Below are positions 25,796-34,426 of a DNA stretch of 64,000 nt, one piece after another (positions within the stretch are counted from its first letter, which is position 1; each line of letters opens with the position of its first letter). Both the position numbers and the translations under genes were made by a program. The stretch is from positions 1,152,581 through 1,216,580 of the forward strand of contig JABFGK010000001.1 of the NCBI GenBank assembly GCA_013112555.1, written 5' to 3'. Source of the DNA: Planctomycetota bacterium (GTDB lineage Bacteria; Planctomycetota; Phycisphaerae; Phycisphaerales; UBA5793). The notes beneath the pieces were generated by a model, which saw only the letters and a list, made by a program, of their open reading frames with translations, was not told where the DNA came from and did no database searches.

Positions 25796-26827
25796 ATGAG
25801 CACTTTCATGGAAGAACTCGAAGCGTTGCGGGCTGATGCACTGGCACAGTTGGAGGCCGTGGATGGTGCCGATGCGCTGGAGCAGTGGCGTATTGACGTT
25901 CTCGGGACGAAGGGCCGACTCAAGGCACTGACTCCCGGGATGAAGGATGTCCCGAAAGAGCAGAAGCCTCAGGCCGGCAAGTTACTGAATGAGGTCAAAT
26001 CGGCATTGGAGACGGCTTTTGCAGATCGCAGCAAGACTGTGGCTGCATCGGGCGGCTCCTCCGGTCCCGCGGCAGGGGCGAGTGCCGGGACCACCGGCCC
26101 GCTGCTGGATGTGACCGAGCCGGGCATCTCCCCCGGTCTGGGTGGTCGCCACGTGCTGACGCGCACCATGGACGAGTTGGCCGAGGTCTTTGCCCGCATG
26201 GGGTTTTCCATCTCGCAGGGGCCGGAAGTCGAGGATGAGTGGCACAACTTCGTGGCCCTGAACATCCCGGAGGATCACCCGGCCCGTGACCCGCTCGAGA
26301 ACTTCTACATTGACGGCAAGCACCTGCTGCGAACGCAGACCTCGACGGTGCAGATTCGGACTATGGAGAACGCGAGCCCGCCCTTGAAGATCATCTCAAT
26401 GGGGCGCGTGTATCGCCCTGATGAGGTTGACGCGACACACTCGGATATGTTTCACCAGATCGAGGGGCTGTATGTCGATCGAAACGTGTCGATGGTCGAC
26501 CTGAAGACGACGCTGCTGCAGTTTGCGCACGCGTATTTCGGGGCTGATGCCGAGGTGCGGCTCGTGCCGAGTTTCTTCCCGTTCACTGAGCCGTCGGCCG
26601 AGATGTATGTTCGCATGCACGTGAAGGGGACGTTGCAGTGGGTGGAACTGGGCGGGTGCGGGATGGTCGATCCCAATGTGTTCGAGGCCGTCGGGTATGA
26701 CCCGGAGCAGTGGAGCGGTTTTGCGTTCGGGCTTGGAATTGAGCGCATTGCGATGCGGAAATACGGCATCCCTGACATCCGCTGGTTCTATGAGAATGAT
26801 GTGCGGTTCCTCAAGCACTTTGCATGA
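25796..26827 (+). CDS. pheS: Phenylalanyl-tRNA synthetase alpha subunit
   Basis: PheS charges tRNA-Phe together with PheT. The 343-residue protein has the N-terminal coiled-coil arm, class II motif 2 in GRVYRPDEVDATHSDMFHQI, and motif 3 in GFAFGLGIERIAMRKYGIPD. An Ala/Gly/Ser-rich insertion near residues 82-105 (AASGGSSGPAAGASAGTTG) is unusual but lies in the linker between arm and catalytic core. pheT does not follow; the next gene is a cysteine synthase, so pheT must be elsewhere. I choose ATG 25796; the upstream frame is not protein-like. Confidence 0.97.
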   Translation: MSTFMEELEALRADALAQLEAVDGADALEQWRIDVLGTKGRLKALTPGMKDVPKEQKPQAGKLLNEVKSALETAFADRSKTVAASGGSSGPAAGASAGTTGPLLDVTEPGISPGLGGRHVLTRTMDELAEVFARMGFSISQGPEVEDEWHNFVALNIPEDHPARDPLENFYIDGKHLLRTQTSTVQIRTMENASPPLKIISMGRVYRPDEVDATHSDMFHQIEGLYVDRNVSMVDLKTTLLQFAHAYFGADAEVRLVPSFFPFTEPSAEMYVRMHVKGTLQWVELGGCGMVDPNVFEAVGYDPEQWSGFAFGLGIERIAMRKYGIPDIRWFYENDVRFLKHFA

Positions 26828-26948
26828 TGACCTGCCGGGGCACGGATGCTGCAGGTCCAAACAGTGACACCGATCCACGGCTGGTTTGATTTCGGGCGTG
26901 CAGCACTCACGTCGGGCGTCTGTGAAGGATGGCAAGGTGGTGACCCTC

Positions 26949-28028
26949 ATGGCTTCCGAAGCGCGATGTAACAACGGGCAACATCCCACGATTGACAACA
27001 TCCTGCCGCTGGTCGGTCGGACTCCTTTGATCGAGTTGCACTACACGATTGATGGGAAGCCGCGCCGGCTGTTTGCCAAGTATGAGTTGATGAACATGAC
27101 CGGCAGTGTCAAGGACCGGATGGCTGCCTACATCTTTCGATCGGCACTCGCGACCGGGGCGCTCAGGCCGGGCGATACGGTGGTCGAGGCATCGAGCGGG
27201 AACACCGGGATCTCGTTTGCAGCGATCGGTCGGGCGTTGGGGCACCAGGTGCGGATCTTCATGCCGAACTGGATGAGCCAGGAGCGGGTGTCGCTGATGT
27301 GCGGGCTCGGTGCCGAGGTCTTGCCGATCTCGCGTGAGCAGGGGGGGTTTGTCGGTGCCGTCAGCATGGCCGAGGCCTATGCGAAGGCGAATCACCATGT
27401 GTTTGCCCCGCGCCAGTTTGACAACGATGCCAACATCACGGCCCATGAGCGGACGACCGGCCCCGAAATCGAGATCCAACTGGCCTCCCTTGACCTCGAA
27501 GTTGATGCGTTCGTGGCTGGTGTCGGGACCGGCGGGACCGTGATGGGTGTCGGGCGCTACCTGCGACGGAATGGGCGCAGTGTTCACATTCACCCGTTGG
27601 AGCCGGCGGATTCACCGACCTTGCGGACCGGGCACAAGGTCGGCAAGCATCGGATTCAAGGGATCTCCGATGAGTTCATCCCGAGCATCGTCCAGTTGGA
27701 TGAACTTGACGAGGTGGTTGACGTCTGGGACGGCGATGCGATTCTGATGGCTCAGGCGCTGTGCAGCCGACTCGGGCTGGCCGTCGGGATTTCTTCGGGG
27801 GCCAATGTGCTGGGGGCAATGCAGTTGGTTGAGCGGCTGGGGCCGGACGCCGTGGTCGTGACAATTCTGCCTGACAGCAATAAGAAGTACCTGTCCACGG
27901 ACCTCTGCCGCGATGAACCGGCCCGTGAAGAGTTTATCACGCCGCATGTCACGCTTGATCGCTTCACGGCGATCCGCAACTTCCCGGCAGACATGTACGA
28001 GACGAAGCCGCTGGAAGTCGACGCGTAG
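26949..28028 (+). CDS. PLP-dependent cysteine synthase (O-acetylserine sulfhydrylase family)
   Basis: The 359-residue protein makes cysteine from an activated serine and sulfide, or acts on a related beta-replacement substrate. It has VGRTPLIEL near the N-terminus, the PLP lysine in TGSVKDRMA, the substrate loop EASSGNTGIS, the phosphate-binding GTGGTVMGVGRYLR, and PDSNKKYLSTDL. It is about 45 residues longer than typical CysK because of a C-terminal extension after DLCRDEP. That places it near the CysK/CysM/CBS-like group, but the exact subfamily cannot be fixed. I choose ATG 26949, preceded by AAGGTGG. Confidence 0.9.
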   Translation: MASEARCNNGQHPTIDNILPLVGRTPLIELHYTIDGKPRRLFAKYELMNMTGSVKDRMAAYIFRSALATGALRPGDTVVEASSGNTGISFAAIGRALGHQVRIFMPNWMSQERVSLMCGLGAEVLPISREQGGFVGAVSMAEAYAKANHHVFAPRQFDNDANITAHERTTGPEIEIQLASLDLEVDAFVAGVGTGGTVMGVGRYLRRNGRSVHIHPLEPADSPTLRTGHKVGKHRIQGISDEFIPSIVQLDELDEVVDVWDGDAILMAQALCSRLGLAVGISSGANVLGAMQLVERLGPDAVVVTILPDSNKKYLSTDLCRDEPAREEFITPHVTLDRFTAIRNFPADMYETKPLEVDA

Positions 28029-28049
28029 CCCGGCGCGCGTTTCATGCGT

Positions 28050-28625
28050 TCACATGTAGCTCTTGACGATGTGATTACTGACCTGATCGACGGTCAGGTC
28101 CGACACATCGACCACCCCATCTGCCAGATCTCGGTACACCGGATCGCGCTCAGTGGCGACTTGCCTGATTTCATCAAGGAGGTTGTCGGCGTCGGTCAGT
28201 GGCGGGCGTGACTCGTCGAGCAGGCCGGCGACTTGTGATTGCAGTCGAGCGCACAGGACCTCGGGTCTGCAGGCCAGGTAGAGGATGCGGGCCTGTTTTG
28301 CCTGCCGGAGTTGAGCGAGTGCTGTTGCTGCATCGGGTACCATCGGCACCCCGCCGCCCAGCGCGATGATGAGGTCAGTCTCTTGCGGCCAGTTGCCGGC
28401 TGGGATGCCGTCGTCGGTGTTGAGTTGGGCACAGAGTTCGGCCTCGACGGCCCGCCATGCGTGCTCGCCGTGGTTCTCCCAGACCTGGGTGATTGAGTCG
28501 GCCTCCTCGAAGTGTGCCAGGGCGAGTTTGTCGGAATCGGCCGCTGTTTTCCAGAGCAGGTTCGCCAGCCTGCGTGCGACCGCAGACTTGCCGGAGCCTC
28601 GTAAGCCGATGAGTATCAAGTGCAT
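28050..28625 (-). CDS. aroK: Shikimate kinase
   Basis: AroK phosphorylates shikimate in aromatic amino acid biosynthesis. The 191-residue protein has P-loop GLRGSGKS near residue 10, an Asp pair in AADSDKLA that replaces the usual DxD substrate motif, and the shikimate-binding ALGGGVPM. A lid-region Arg-Pro-Pro-Leu follows. I choose ATG 28625 with GGTGGG upstream; GTG 28637 is also open. Chorismate synthase lies 4 kb away on the same strand, at the head of the polysaccharide operon. Confidence 0.88.
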   Translation of the reverse strand: MHLILIGLRGSGKSAVARRLANLLWKTAADSDKLALAHFEEADSITQVWENHGEHAWRAVEAELCAQLNTDDGIPAGNWPQETDLIIALGGGVPMVPDAATALAQLRQAKQARILYLACRPEVLCARLQSQVAGLLDESRPPLTDADNLLDEIRQVATERDPVYRDLADGVVDVSDLTVDQVSNHIVKSYM

Positions 28626-28857
28626 ATCAAAGCCCACCCAGGATGTTGGCCATCAGTCGTTTCCGGATGTCGGTGCAGGCCCGGTGGAATCCTCAAATCA
28701 AGGACGCATTGACACTGAACTGATGCTCGGATCCGTGCGTTGCGTGCCTGTAACTTCATCCTGTTGAAAAAGATGCCCGCATTGTGGATTGTCGGGTTTA
28801 GGTAGTGGCCCGACTGGCAATAAAGTCCTGTTTCGAGATTTTTTATTCGTTTTTCTA

Positions 28858-28886
28858 TTGCACATCGAGCAACTATTTGTCATAGT
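28858..28886 (+). promoter_or_regulatory. Candidate sigma-70 promoter of a small RNA gene
   Basis: TTGCAC (28858-28863) and CATAGT (28881-28886) are separated by exactly 17 bases, within an AT-rich stretch unlike its GC-rich surroundings. Transcription would begin near 28893, just upstream of a hairpin and an intrinsic terminator. Confidence 0.55.
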
Positions 28887-28892
28887 ATATGG

Positions 28893-28992
28893 AGAGAGTC
28901 CTGAGTATCGTAGGCCTGAGCTACGCAAGGACTTACGAGCATGCCATCCACCCGCCGCCGATCTGGAGTTCCTCCAGTCGGCGGTTTTTTTT
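28893..28992 (+). ncRNA. Candidate small RNA with two hairpins, family unknown
   Basis: A compact unit of about 100 bases lies between two minus-strand genes and has no coding role. From 5' to 3' it has a hairpin made of AGTCCT/AGGACT (28897-28902 with 28928-28933) and an inner CGTAG/CTACG helix (28909-28913 with 28921-28925) with a 7-base loop. A short linker follows, then the terminator hairpin. It is preceded by a well-spaced promoter. It does not match 4.5S RNA, 6S RNA, tmRNA or RNase P as I know them. The remaining bases in 28638-29116 show nothing else I can support. Confidence 0.5.
28955..28992 (+). terminator. Strong Rho-independent terminator of the candidate small RNA
   Basis: CCGCCGA (28955-28961) pairs with TCGGCGG (28978-28984), and the inner CTGGAG (28963-28968) pairs with CTCCAG (28972-28977) around a 3-base loop. 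Eight T's follow (28985-28992). This is a textbook plus-strand terminator with only one mismatched base in the stem. Confidence 0.9.
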
Positions 28993-29116
28993 GCGTGCAT
29001 TGTGGCGGTTTCACACAGTTTATCCACAGGCCGTTGCACGCAATGTGCTTATCGGGCCGTATTCACAGCCATGCGCACGCCATGGGGGCGTTTCAGGGAT
29101 TTCAGCACGGGTTCCT

Positions 29117-30556
29117 TCAGGTGCGTGCCGGTTGTACGTTTGAGGGGTCGAAATCCTGGTCTCCGGGATGGAAATCCCCGTCCGTGCCGTCGCCGGTGTC
29201 GTCATCGTCGGGATTGTCGAGCATGGTGGGGCTCCACTGCTCGTAGCCTTCGAGGCCGGCCGGCACCAACCCTCGAGACTCAACCAGTTTGGACGCGATG
29301 ACGATGCAGACGTAGGTACCGATGATGGTGGTGACCATCATCCATGCAAAGACCGATGTCTCGCCTCGTGCCAGTCCCATGACCTGGCCGAGTGCCGACC
29401 CGCATGCCAGGACGATCAGGGGTGAGTTTGCGTTGAGGACGATGGTTTCATCGGTCAGCCTGAGCAGGATCCCTGCCAGGATCGCATACACGATCAGTGC
29501 ATACCAGCCGCCTTCTGCTGCCGCTGCCCCGATGATGCCGGCCGGGAGTGTGATCTCCTCCCAGTTGACGCCTTCGATACGGGCCTGCTTGGCAATGTGC
29601 TTGCTCAAGGGCATGGGCTTGTTGGGCCAGAGCGAGCGTGGGACGGGGTACACGAGGAAGTAGTAGGGCGTCATCATGTGCCGGTAGTCGAATCGGTCGG
29701 GGTAGTTCTCGATGACCCAGCAGGTGCTGCCGCCGGTGTTCTGGCCGTCGAGCAACTGAAGGACGCCCTGCCCGATATTGCCGGCTGCCATGGCCTGGAC
29801 GTGCTGCATGGTGGTTCGCTGGCGCTGGCCGGGATCGCGGGCACTGGTGAACAAGGCCAGGATGATGATGGGGACGACACTGATGATGGCGATTCTGAAG
29901 ACCATGCTGCGGGTCGGGATGTAGCGCCACTTGCTGTAATACATGCCCCAGATCAGGGCAGCGCCGACGGCGACCAGGCCACGTCGGCCGAATGATCCCA
30001 TCATGACGTTGCCGAGGTTGCACAGCACGATGAATGATCCGACCAGGATCAGTGCCGGGTTGATCAACTGGCGGCACCAGACCCAGCCGACCAGTCCGGC
30101 AGCGATGGCAGCAAAGCCGACGCCGATCAGGTTGGCAATCGTGCCGATCAGCGGGTAACGGACGCCGAAGCACAGGCCGGCTGCAATCACAGTCAGCATG
30201 AAGGCCGTCGTGAGCATCGTTCCGGCAGAGGGCGTCGTGTAGGTAGTCGGGACGCGCCGTGCGATGGGGACGGCAATCCAGCCGCGCTGATACACGAACC
30301 AGGCAACGATCAGGAAGACGGTGGCCATGGCAGAGAGTTGGAGTGCCGTGCCTTCCGGGTCCCAGATGGGATATCGCTCAAATCGGCCCCAATAGAGGCG
30401 CAGTGCGGTACTGGTCAGTTGGAAGATGATGAAGCCGACAATCGCGAAGTTGCGGATGCTCAGCAGGTCGCGGGTGCCCTTGGCATGCTGGCGGAACATG
30501 ATGATGATCAGCAGGGCGCTCAGGCCGAAGAGGTAGATGGCGTTGAGAAGCATCAT
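29117..30556 (-). CDS. Wzy-like oligosaccharide repeat-unit polymerase (membrane protein)
   Basis: The 479-residue protein has about eleven predicted transmembrane helices and a large extracytoplasmic loop after residue 265 (MTPYYFLVYPVPRSLWPNKP), a layout typical of O-antigen or exopolysaccharide polymerases. The YPVPRSLWPNKP element resembles the PRxxWxxKP-type motif of oligosaccharide repeat-unit polymerases. The hydrophilic C-terminus (about 40 residues) is Asp/Gly-rich. It is the last gene of the operon with a sulfotransferase, a glycosyltransferase and chorismate synthase, consistent with sulfated polysaccharide assembly. Confidence 0.75.
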   Translation of the reverse strand: MMLLNAIYLFGLSALLIIIMFRQHAKGTRDLLSIRNFAIVGFIIFQLTSTALRLYWGRFERYPIWDPEGTALQLSAMATVFLIVAWFVYQRGWIAVPIARRVPTTYTTPSAGTMLTTAFMLTVIAAGLCFGVRYPLIGTIANLIGVGFAAIAAGLVGWVWCRQLINPALILVGSFIVLCNLGNVMMGSFGRRGLVAVGAALIWGMYYSKWRYIPTRSMVFRIAIISVVPIIILALFTSARDPGQRQRTTMQHVQAMAAGNIGQGVLQLLDGQNTGGSTCWVIENYPDRFDYRHMMTPYYFLVYPVPRSLWPNKPMPLSKHIAKQARIEGVNWEEITLPAGIIGAAAAEGGWYALIVYAILAGILLRLTDETIVLNANSPLIVLACGSALGQVMGLARGETSVFAWMMVTTIIGTYVCIVIASKLVESRGLVPAGLEGYEQWSPTMLDNPDDDDTGDGTDGDFHPGDQDFDPSNVQPART

Positions 30557-30583
30557 GGGCGTTCATCCCTTGCATTCAGCCGA

Positions 30584-31564
30584 TCACACGGCATCGGTGC
30601 CGGCCAGTCGATGGGCTGCCATCGTCTCGTCATCGTTCCCCCGGAGGGCCTGCCTTGAATCATGCGTTGATTCGGCCGTATCCCGGCTCGGGGTTGGGTC
30701 CTGGTGATTATCCCACCATCGATCATTCGCTGCGACGCCGATGAGATCGAAGAATCGCTCGGTATCGGGGTCGATCTGCTCATGGAGCCAGGCTTTGGTT
30801 TCGGCCGTCGGTGGGTCCGGGCGAGGGGGGGCCTGGGGGAGGAGTTTCGTGCGCATCCGGTCCTTGATCCCGATGGGCAGCAGCGGGCGGACGAGGGTGC
30901 GGTACAGCCCGCTTTGAATCAGCCGAGCCATCATGCCTCGATCGACGGGCTTGCCTTCACTCTTGTTGTAAACGGTTCCCGAGTCGATACGGGCGGCCGG
31001 TGTTGCTGCCCCGAGGAATCCGAGCGTGCGGTTCACGATGTCGGTGCGGTTCTTCACATACTGCTCGAAGCAGATCACGTGGACTTGGGCCAGGCCGAAG
31101 GTTTCGAGCCAGGGAGTGATCTGCAGGGCATAGCGGCTGTAGTCGACTAATCGCGGGTGGTTTCGGACAGCGGTGTTGATATCGAACTCGGCACGACCGG
31201 CGCTCGCCTCGTGGTAGTGATGGCTGATGGTTCGCTCAATCGGGTGCCGAACGATGTAGATGACTTTCAAGTCTGGGCCGAGCAGTTGTTTTGCGCGCTC
31301 GGTCACACCGGTGACGTCAGGTAGTTTCGTGTAGGCAGTCGATGCTTCGCCGCAGCGTTGGGTCGGTGCTGCGTGGTGGAACAGGGCTGCGTAATCGGCT
31401 GTACCGGAATCGGACAGGACGGCATCGGTTGCGAGTGCCTCGGGTTCCTTGTCAGCGGGGAAGAAGATGTCCGGGCAGGTCAGCAGATCACGATAGAGGG
31501 TGGTGGTACCCGCTTTCATCGCTCCGATAACAAGGAAGTCCGGCAATCTGTGGCTTGTGGTCAC
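30584..31564 (-). CDS. Sulfotransferase (PAPS-dependent)
   Basis: The protein transfers sulfate from PAPS, probably to a glycan. It has the 5'-phosphosulfate-binding loop DFLVIGAMKAGTTTLY, with the key KAGTT, and the 3'-phosphate-binding segment KVIYIVRHPIERTISHHY. I choose GTG 31564, which overlaps the glycosyltransferase stop by 4 bases (GTGA) and has GAGG upstream. The longer frame to 31645 would overlap that gene by 85 bases. About 326 residues. Adjacency to GT4 and a Wzy-like polymerase suggests a sulfated cell-surface polysaccharide. Confidence 0.88.
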   Translation of the reverse strand: MTTSHRLPDFLVIGAMKAGTTTLYRDLLTCPDIFFPADKEPEALATDAVLSDSGTADYAALFHHAAPTQRCGEASTAYTKLPDVTGVTERAKQLLGPDLKVIYIVRHPIERTISHHYHEASAGRAEFDINTAVRNHPRLVDYSRYALQITPWLETFGLAQVHVICFEQYVKNRTDIVNRTLGFLGAATPAARIDSGTVYNKSEGKPVDRGMMARLIQSGLYRTLVRPLLPIGIKDRMRTKLLPQAPPRPDPPTAETKAWLHEQIDPDTERFFDLIGVAANDRWWDNHQDPTPSRDTAESTHDSRQALRGNDDETMAAHRLAGTDAV

Positions 31565-32724
31565 GGGGTGGCCTCGGTAATGGACCGGTACATTTCGTCG
31601 ATACTGTCCACAATTATCGCCCATTGGAAGGTTCGTTTGACCCAATCCCTGCCGTTTCGCCCCATTTCAGCAAGTTTCTCGCGATCGCTCATCGCTTCCT
31701 TCAGGAGCCGGGTGAGGGGTTCGACTTTGCATGGGCAGACGCTGCCGACGCGTGCCTGTGAGATTTCATGGTGGAGGTTGACCTGATCGGAGATCAGGAC
31801 CGGCGTGCCGGCTGCGAGTGCTTCGACGACGGCCACCCCGAAGTTCTCCTGGTAACTGGGTAGCGCGAACAGGTCGGCATCGGCCAAGGCAGCGATTCGA
31901 TCGGCCCCCTTGATCATTCCCGGGAAGATGACACGCTCGGCAATGCCGAGTTTCTGGGTCGAGGTCTTGAGTGTGGCCACGTAGGCCTCTTCGCCTGGTC
32001 CGATCAGGGCGAGTCTGGCATCGGTCGAGCCGCAGGCTTCGGCAAACGCCGGGAGCAGGAGGTCGAGGCCCTTTTTGTAGTGGAGTCTGCTGAGAAAGAC
32101 GATTAGCGGGGCATCATCGATGTGCCACTGCGCGCGGAACGAGCCCGGGGCCGGCAGGTTTTCGAACTCGTCCCAGTCGATGCCGTTGGGGATGACGAAG
32201 GGGCGTGGTTTGAGACGGAGCGGCTCGACGAGTCGCTTTTCGGTATCGGTGGTGAAGTGCAGGGCTGCAGCATTGTTGAAGTCGCGTTTGCCTCTCAGTG
32301 CCAGGAAGACGGCTTTTTTCAGTCGTTTCTGCCTGAGTGACCAGGGGTCGAGCATGCCGGCCGGCCGGACGATGTAGGGTTTGCCGAGCGTGCGGGCCAG
32401 GCCCATTGCCTGATGCATCAACGGCTGCCAGATGCCGTGGCAGTGGGCCAGGTCAGTCTGTGGGTCATTCAGAAGTTCTGACAGCGTTTTACCTGCTGGG
32501 ATCGGCGAACTGCCTGCGTTGTCAGCGGGTGTGCCGGTGAAGGAGCAGGTGACACCGGCTGCTTTGAGCATGTCGATCTGGGTATCGGTGAGGTCGGCCG
32601 GATCAGCGGTGACGACATGGACCGTGTGGCCGCGCCGTGCCTGCTCGGCGGCCATGCGAGCCAGCACGTTGGCCGGTCCGCCGGTGGCAGGGTCGAGTGA
32701 TGCGCAGACGTGTACGACGTGCAT
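31561..32724 (-). CDS. Glycosyltransferase family 4
   Basis: The 387-residue GT-B enzyme has an N-terminal acceptor-binding Rossmann domain (MHVVHVCASLDPATGGPANV) and a C-terminal nucleotide-sugar domain containing PSYQENFGVAVVEALAAGTPVLI, which holds the E-x7-E motif typical of GT4 retaining enzymes. Sugar and acceptor are not predictable. It begins 2 bases after the chorismate synthase stop and overlaps the sulfotransferase by 4, so the three genes are translationally coupled. Confidence 0.92.
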   Translation of the reverse strand: MHVVHVCASLDPATGGPANVLARMAAEQARRGHTVHVVTADPADLTDTQIDMLKAAGVTCSFTGTPADNAGSSPIPAGKTLSELLNDPQTDLAHCHGIWQPLMHQAMGLARTLGKPYIVRPAGMLDPWSLRQKRLKKAVFLALRGKRDFNNAAALHFTTDTEKRLVEPLRLKPRPFVIPNGIDWDEFENLPAPGSFRAQWHIDDAPLIVFLSRLHYKKGLDLLLPAFAEACGSTDARLALIGPGEEAYVATLKTSTQKLGIAERVIFPGMIKGADRIAALADADLFALPSYQENFGVAVVEALAAGTPVLISDQVNLHHEISQARVGSVCPCKVEPLTRLLKEAMSDREKLAEMGRNGRDWVKRTFQWAIIVDSIDEMYRSITEATP

Positions 32725-32726
32725 GA

Positions 32727-33919
32727 TCAGATATCACCATCGTTGCTTGATTGATCGAGACGGCGAGCGGCATCGAGATAGGCCTGATAGTTGGTTCGGA
32801 CTTCGGTCATCGTGTCGCCGGCGAACTTGTCGAGGAAGGCAGAGGCGACTTCGAAGGCGACCACGTTTTCAACGACGACGCCGGCTGCTGGGACGGCACA
32901 GACATCGGATCGCTCGTATTGGCTGGTCGCGGCCTCGTGGGTGATCAGGTCGATTGAGGGGAGTCCCCGGAGCAAGGTGCTGATGGGTTTCATGGCAGCG
33001 CGAACGACGATCGGTTGGCCGTTGGACATGCCGCCTTCAATCCCGCCGGCGTTGTTCGTTTTTCGCTTGAATCCGAGAGACGGGAGGAAAGCCTGCTTCG
33101 GGTCAAATGCGATCGGGTCGTGTACTTTGGAGCCGGGTTTGCGTGCGGCTGCCAGTCCGAGCCCGATCTCGACGGACTTCATGGCCTGAATACTCATGAC
33201 GGCCCCGGCGAGGCGTGCATCGAGTTTCTCGTACCAGTTGGCACAGGAGCCGAGGCCGGGCGGGCAGTTGAACACATGGCATTCGAGCAGGCCGCCGAGC
33301 GTGTCCCGGTCGCGCTTTGCTTGTCGGATGGCTTCGATCATCTTCGGTTCGGCTGCTGCATCGGGGCAGGCAACCTTGCTGTTGTTGCGATCGGCGATGA
33401 GCGTGCCCAGGTCAGCGGTGTGCGTCACCCTGGTGCGAGTCGAGACGGATCCGATTGACCGGACGAAGCAGAAGCAGGTGATTCCAAAGGATTCGAGGAT
33501 TTGACGTGCCAGTGCCCCGGCAGCGACGCGGCCGGCTGTTTCGCGGGCGCTGGCGCGTTCCAGGGTCGAGCGGCAGTCGTTGGTCAGCCATTTGAGGCTG
33601 CCTGCCAGATCGGCGTGGCCGGGTCGGGGTCGGTGCAGTGGGGGGTCTGTTCGGGGTCGTCGATGCGATTGTCACGATTGGCAATCCGGAGTGCGATGGG
33701 CGAGCCGATGGCGATCCCCTGGCGGGTGCCGGCGAGGACCTGGATCGTGTCTTTTTCGATCGCCTGTCGGGCCCCCCGGCCGTAGCCTTGTTGTCGGCGG
33801 GCCAGTTCGGCATTGATGGAATCGGTGTTTACCCTGAGACCGGCCGGGATTCCCGTAACGACAGCGAGCACGGCTGGGCCGTGTGATTCCCCGGCGGTTT
33901 GGCAAAAGAGTCGTGGCAT
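32727..33919 (-). pseudogene. aroC: Chorismate synthase with a single-base frameshift at a G6 run
   Basis: Chorismate synthase makes chorismate from EPSP. The N-terminal part (33919 to about 33646) is in one frame: MPRLFCQTAGESHGPAV and the RRQQGYGRGARQ motif. The rest is in another frame with HRPRPGHADLAGSLKW and ends SSNDGDI. They join perfectly if one base is added to the G6 run at 33640-33645 (C6 on the coding strand), giving a roughly 397-residue full-length enzyme. Since aroC is normally essential for aromatic biosynthesis, a sequencing or assembly error in the homopolymer is as likely as a real lesion or transcriptional slippage. Confidence 0.85.
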
Positions 33920-34039
33920 ATGAGTGTGTCATCGGCTGGGAATGCACCTGAAGTGTAGAGCGCCGGGAGAAAGTCTGCCTTGCCGTCAGTCCGGCCGATA
34001 TCTACACTCGGACCTGCAACTCCATTTGGAGGATCGACC

Positions 34040-34348
34040 GTGACAAAAAGGTTTGGTAGTACGGTGGCGGTCGGGCAGCGGGTACGGGTGTACCAGCAAC
34101 TGCCCAGAACCAGCAGCGTGTGGTCCACCCAGGTCGAGGGCGAGCTGGTGGCCTGCGGGCAGGCACAGACCGGCTCGTGGTTTGCGCACGCGCAGCATGA
34201 TCGGCTCTGGCTGGACCGGATTGAGGTCCGCAAGGATGACGGGGAACTCGTGGTGTGCAACCTGGACCAGTACTCGCGGGTCGAGGTGGTCCCGGAGCAG
34301 GCATCGGCCGAGGCTGACGAGGCTGAGGCGGAGCCGGCGGCTGAGTGA
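34040..34348 (+). CDS. Small hypothetical protein, 102 aa
   Basis: I do not recognise a named family. The GTG at 34040 has GGAGGA 6 bases upstream, a strong site. The protein is soluble and beta-rich, with VAVGQRVRVYQQLP near the N-terminus and HDRLWLDRIEVRKDDGELV followed by NLDQYSRVEVV, then an acidic Ala/Glu tail (EADEAEAEPAAE). It looks like a small single-domain beta-barrel protein. It is upstream of nuoH on the same strand, but a 78-base gap with a simple repeat separates them. Confidence 0.65.
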   Translation: MTKRFGSTVAVGQRVRVYQQLPRTSSVWSTQVEGELVACGQAQTGSWFAHAQHDRLWLDRIEVRKDDGELVVCNLDQYSRVEVVPEQASAEADEAEAEPAAE

Positions 34349-34363
34349 GGCACCGTTGATACG

Positions 34364-34386
34364 CGGTCGGTTGGTCGGTCGGTCGG
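34364..34386 (+). repeat. Simple GGTC tandem repeat
   Basis: Between the 102-aa gene and nuoH, the tetranucleotide GGTC (equivalently TCGG) repeats about five times with one interruption. It is the kind of repeat that changes copy number by slippage and lies 40 bases before the nuoH start. Confidence 0.6.
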
Positions 34387-34426
34387 TGGATGGATTGGAT
34401 AACGAGAACGACGGGATATCGACGCA

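Noticed and set aside
28889-29143. Plus-strand open frame starting ATGGAGAGAG within the small RNA
   Set aside because: It runs through the hairpin and terminator, has a Phe/Arg-rich C-terminus, and no Shine-Dalgarno. The RNA structure explains the sequence better.
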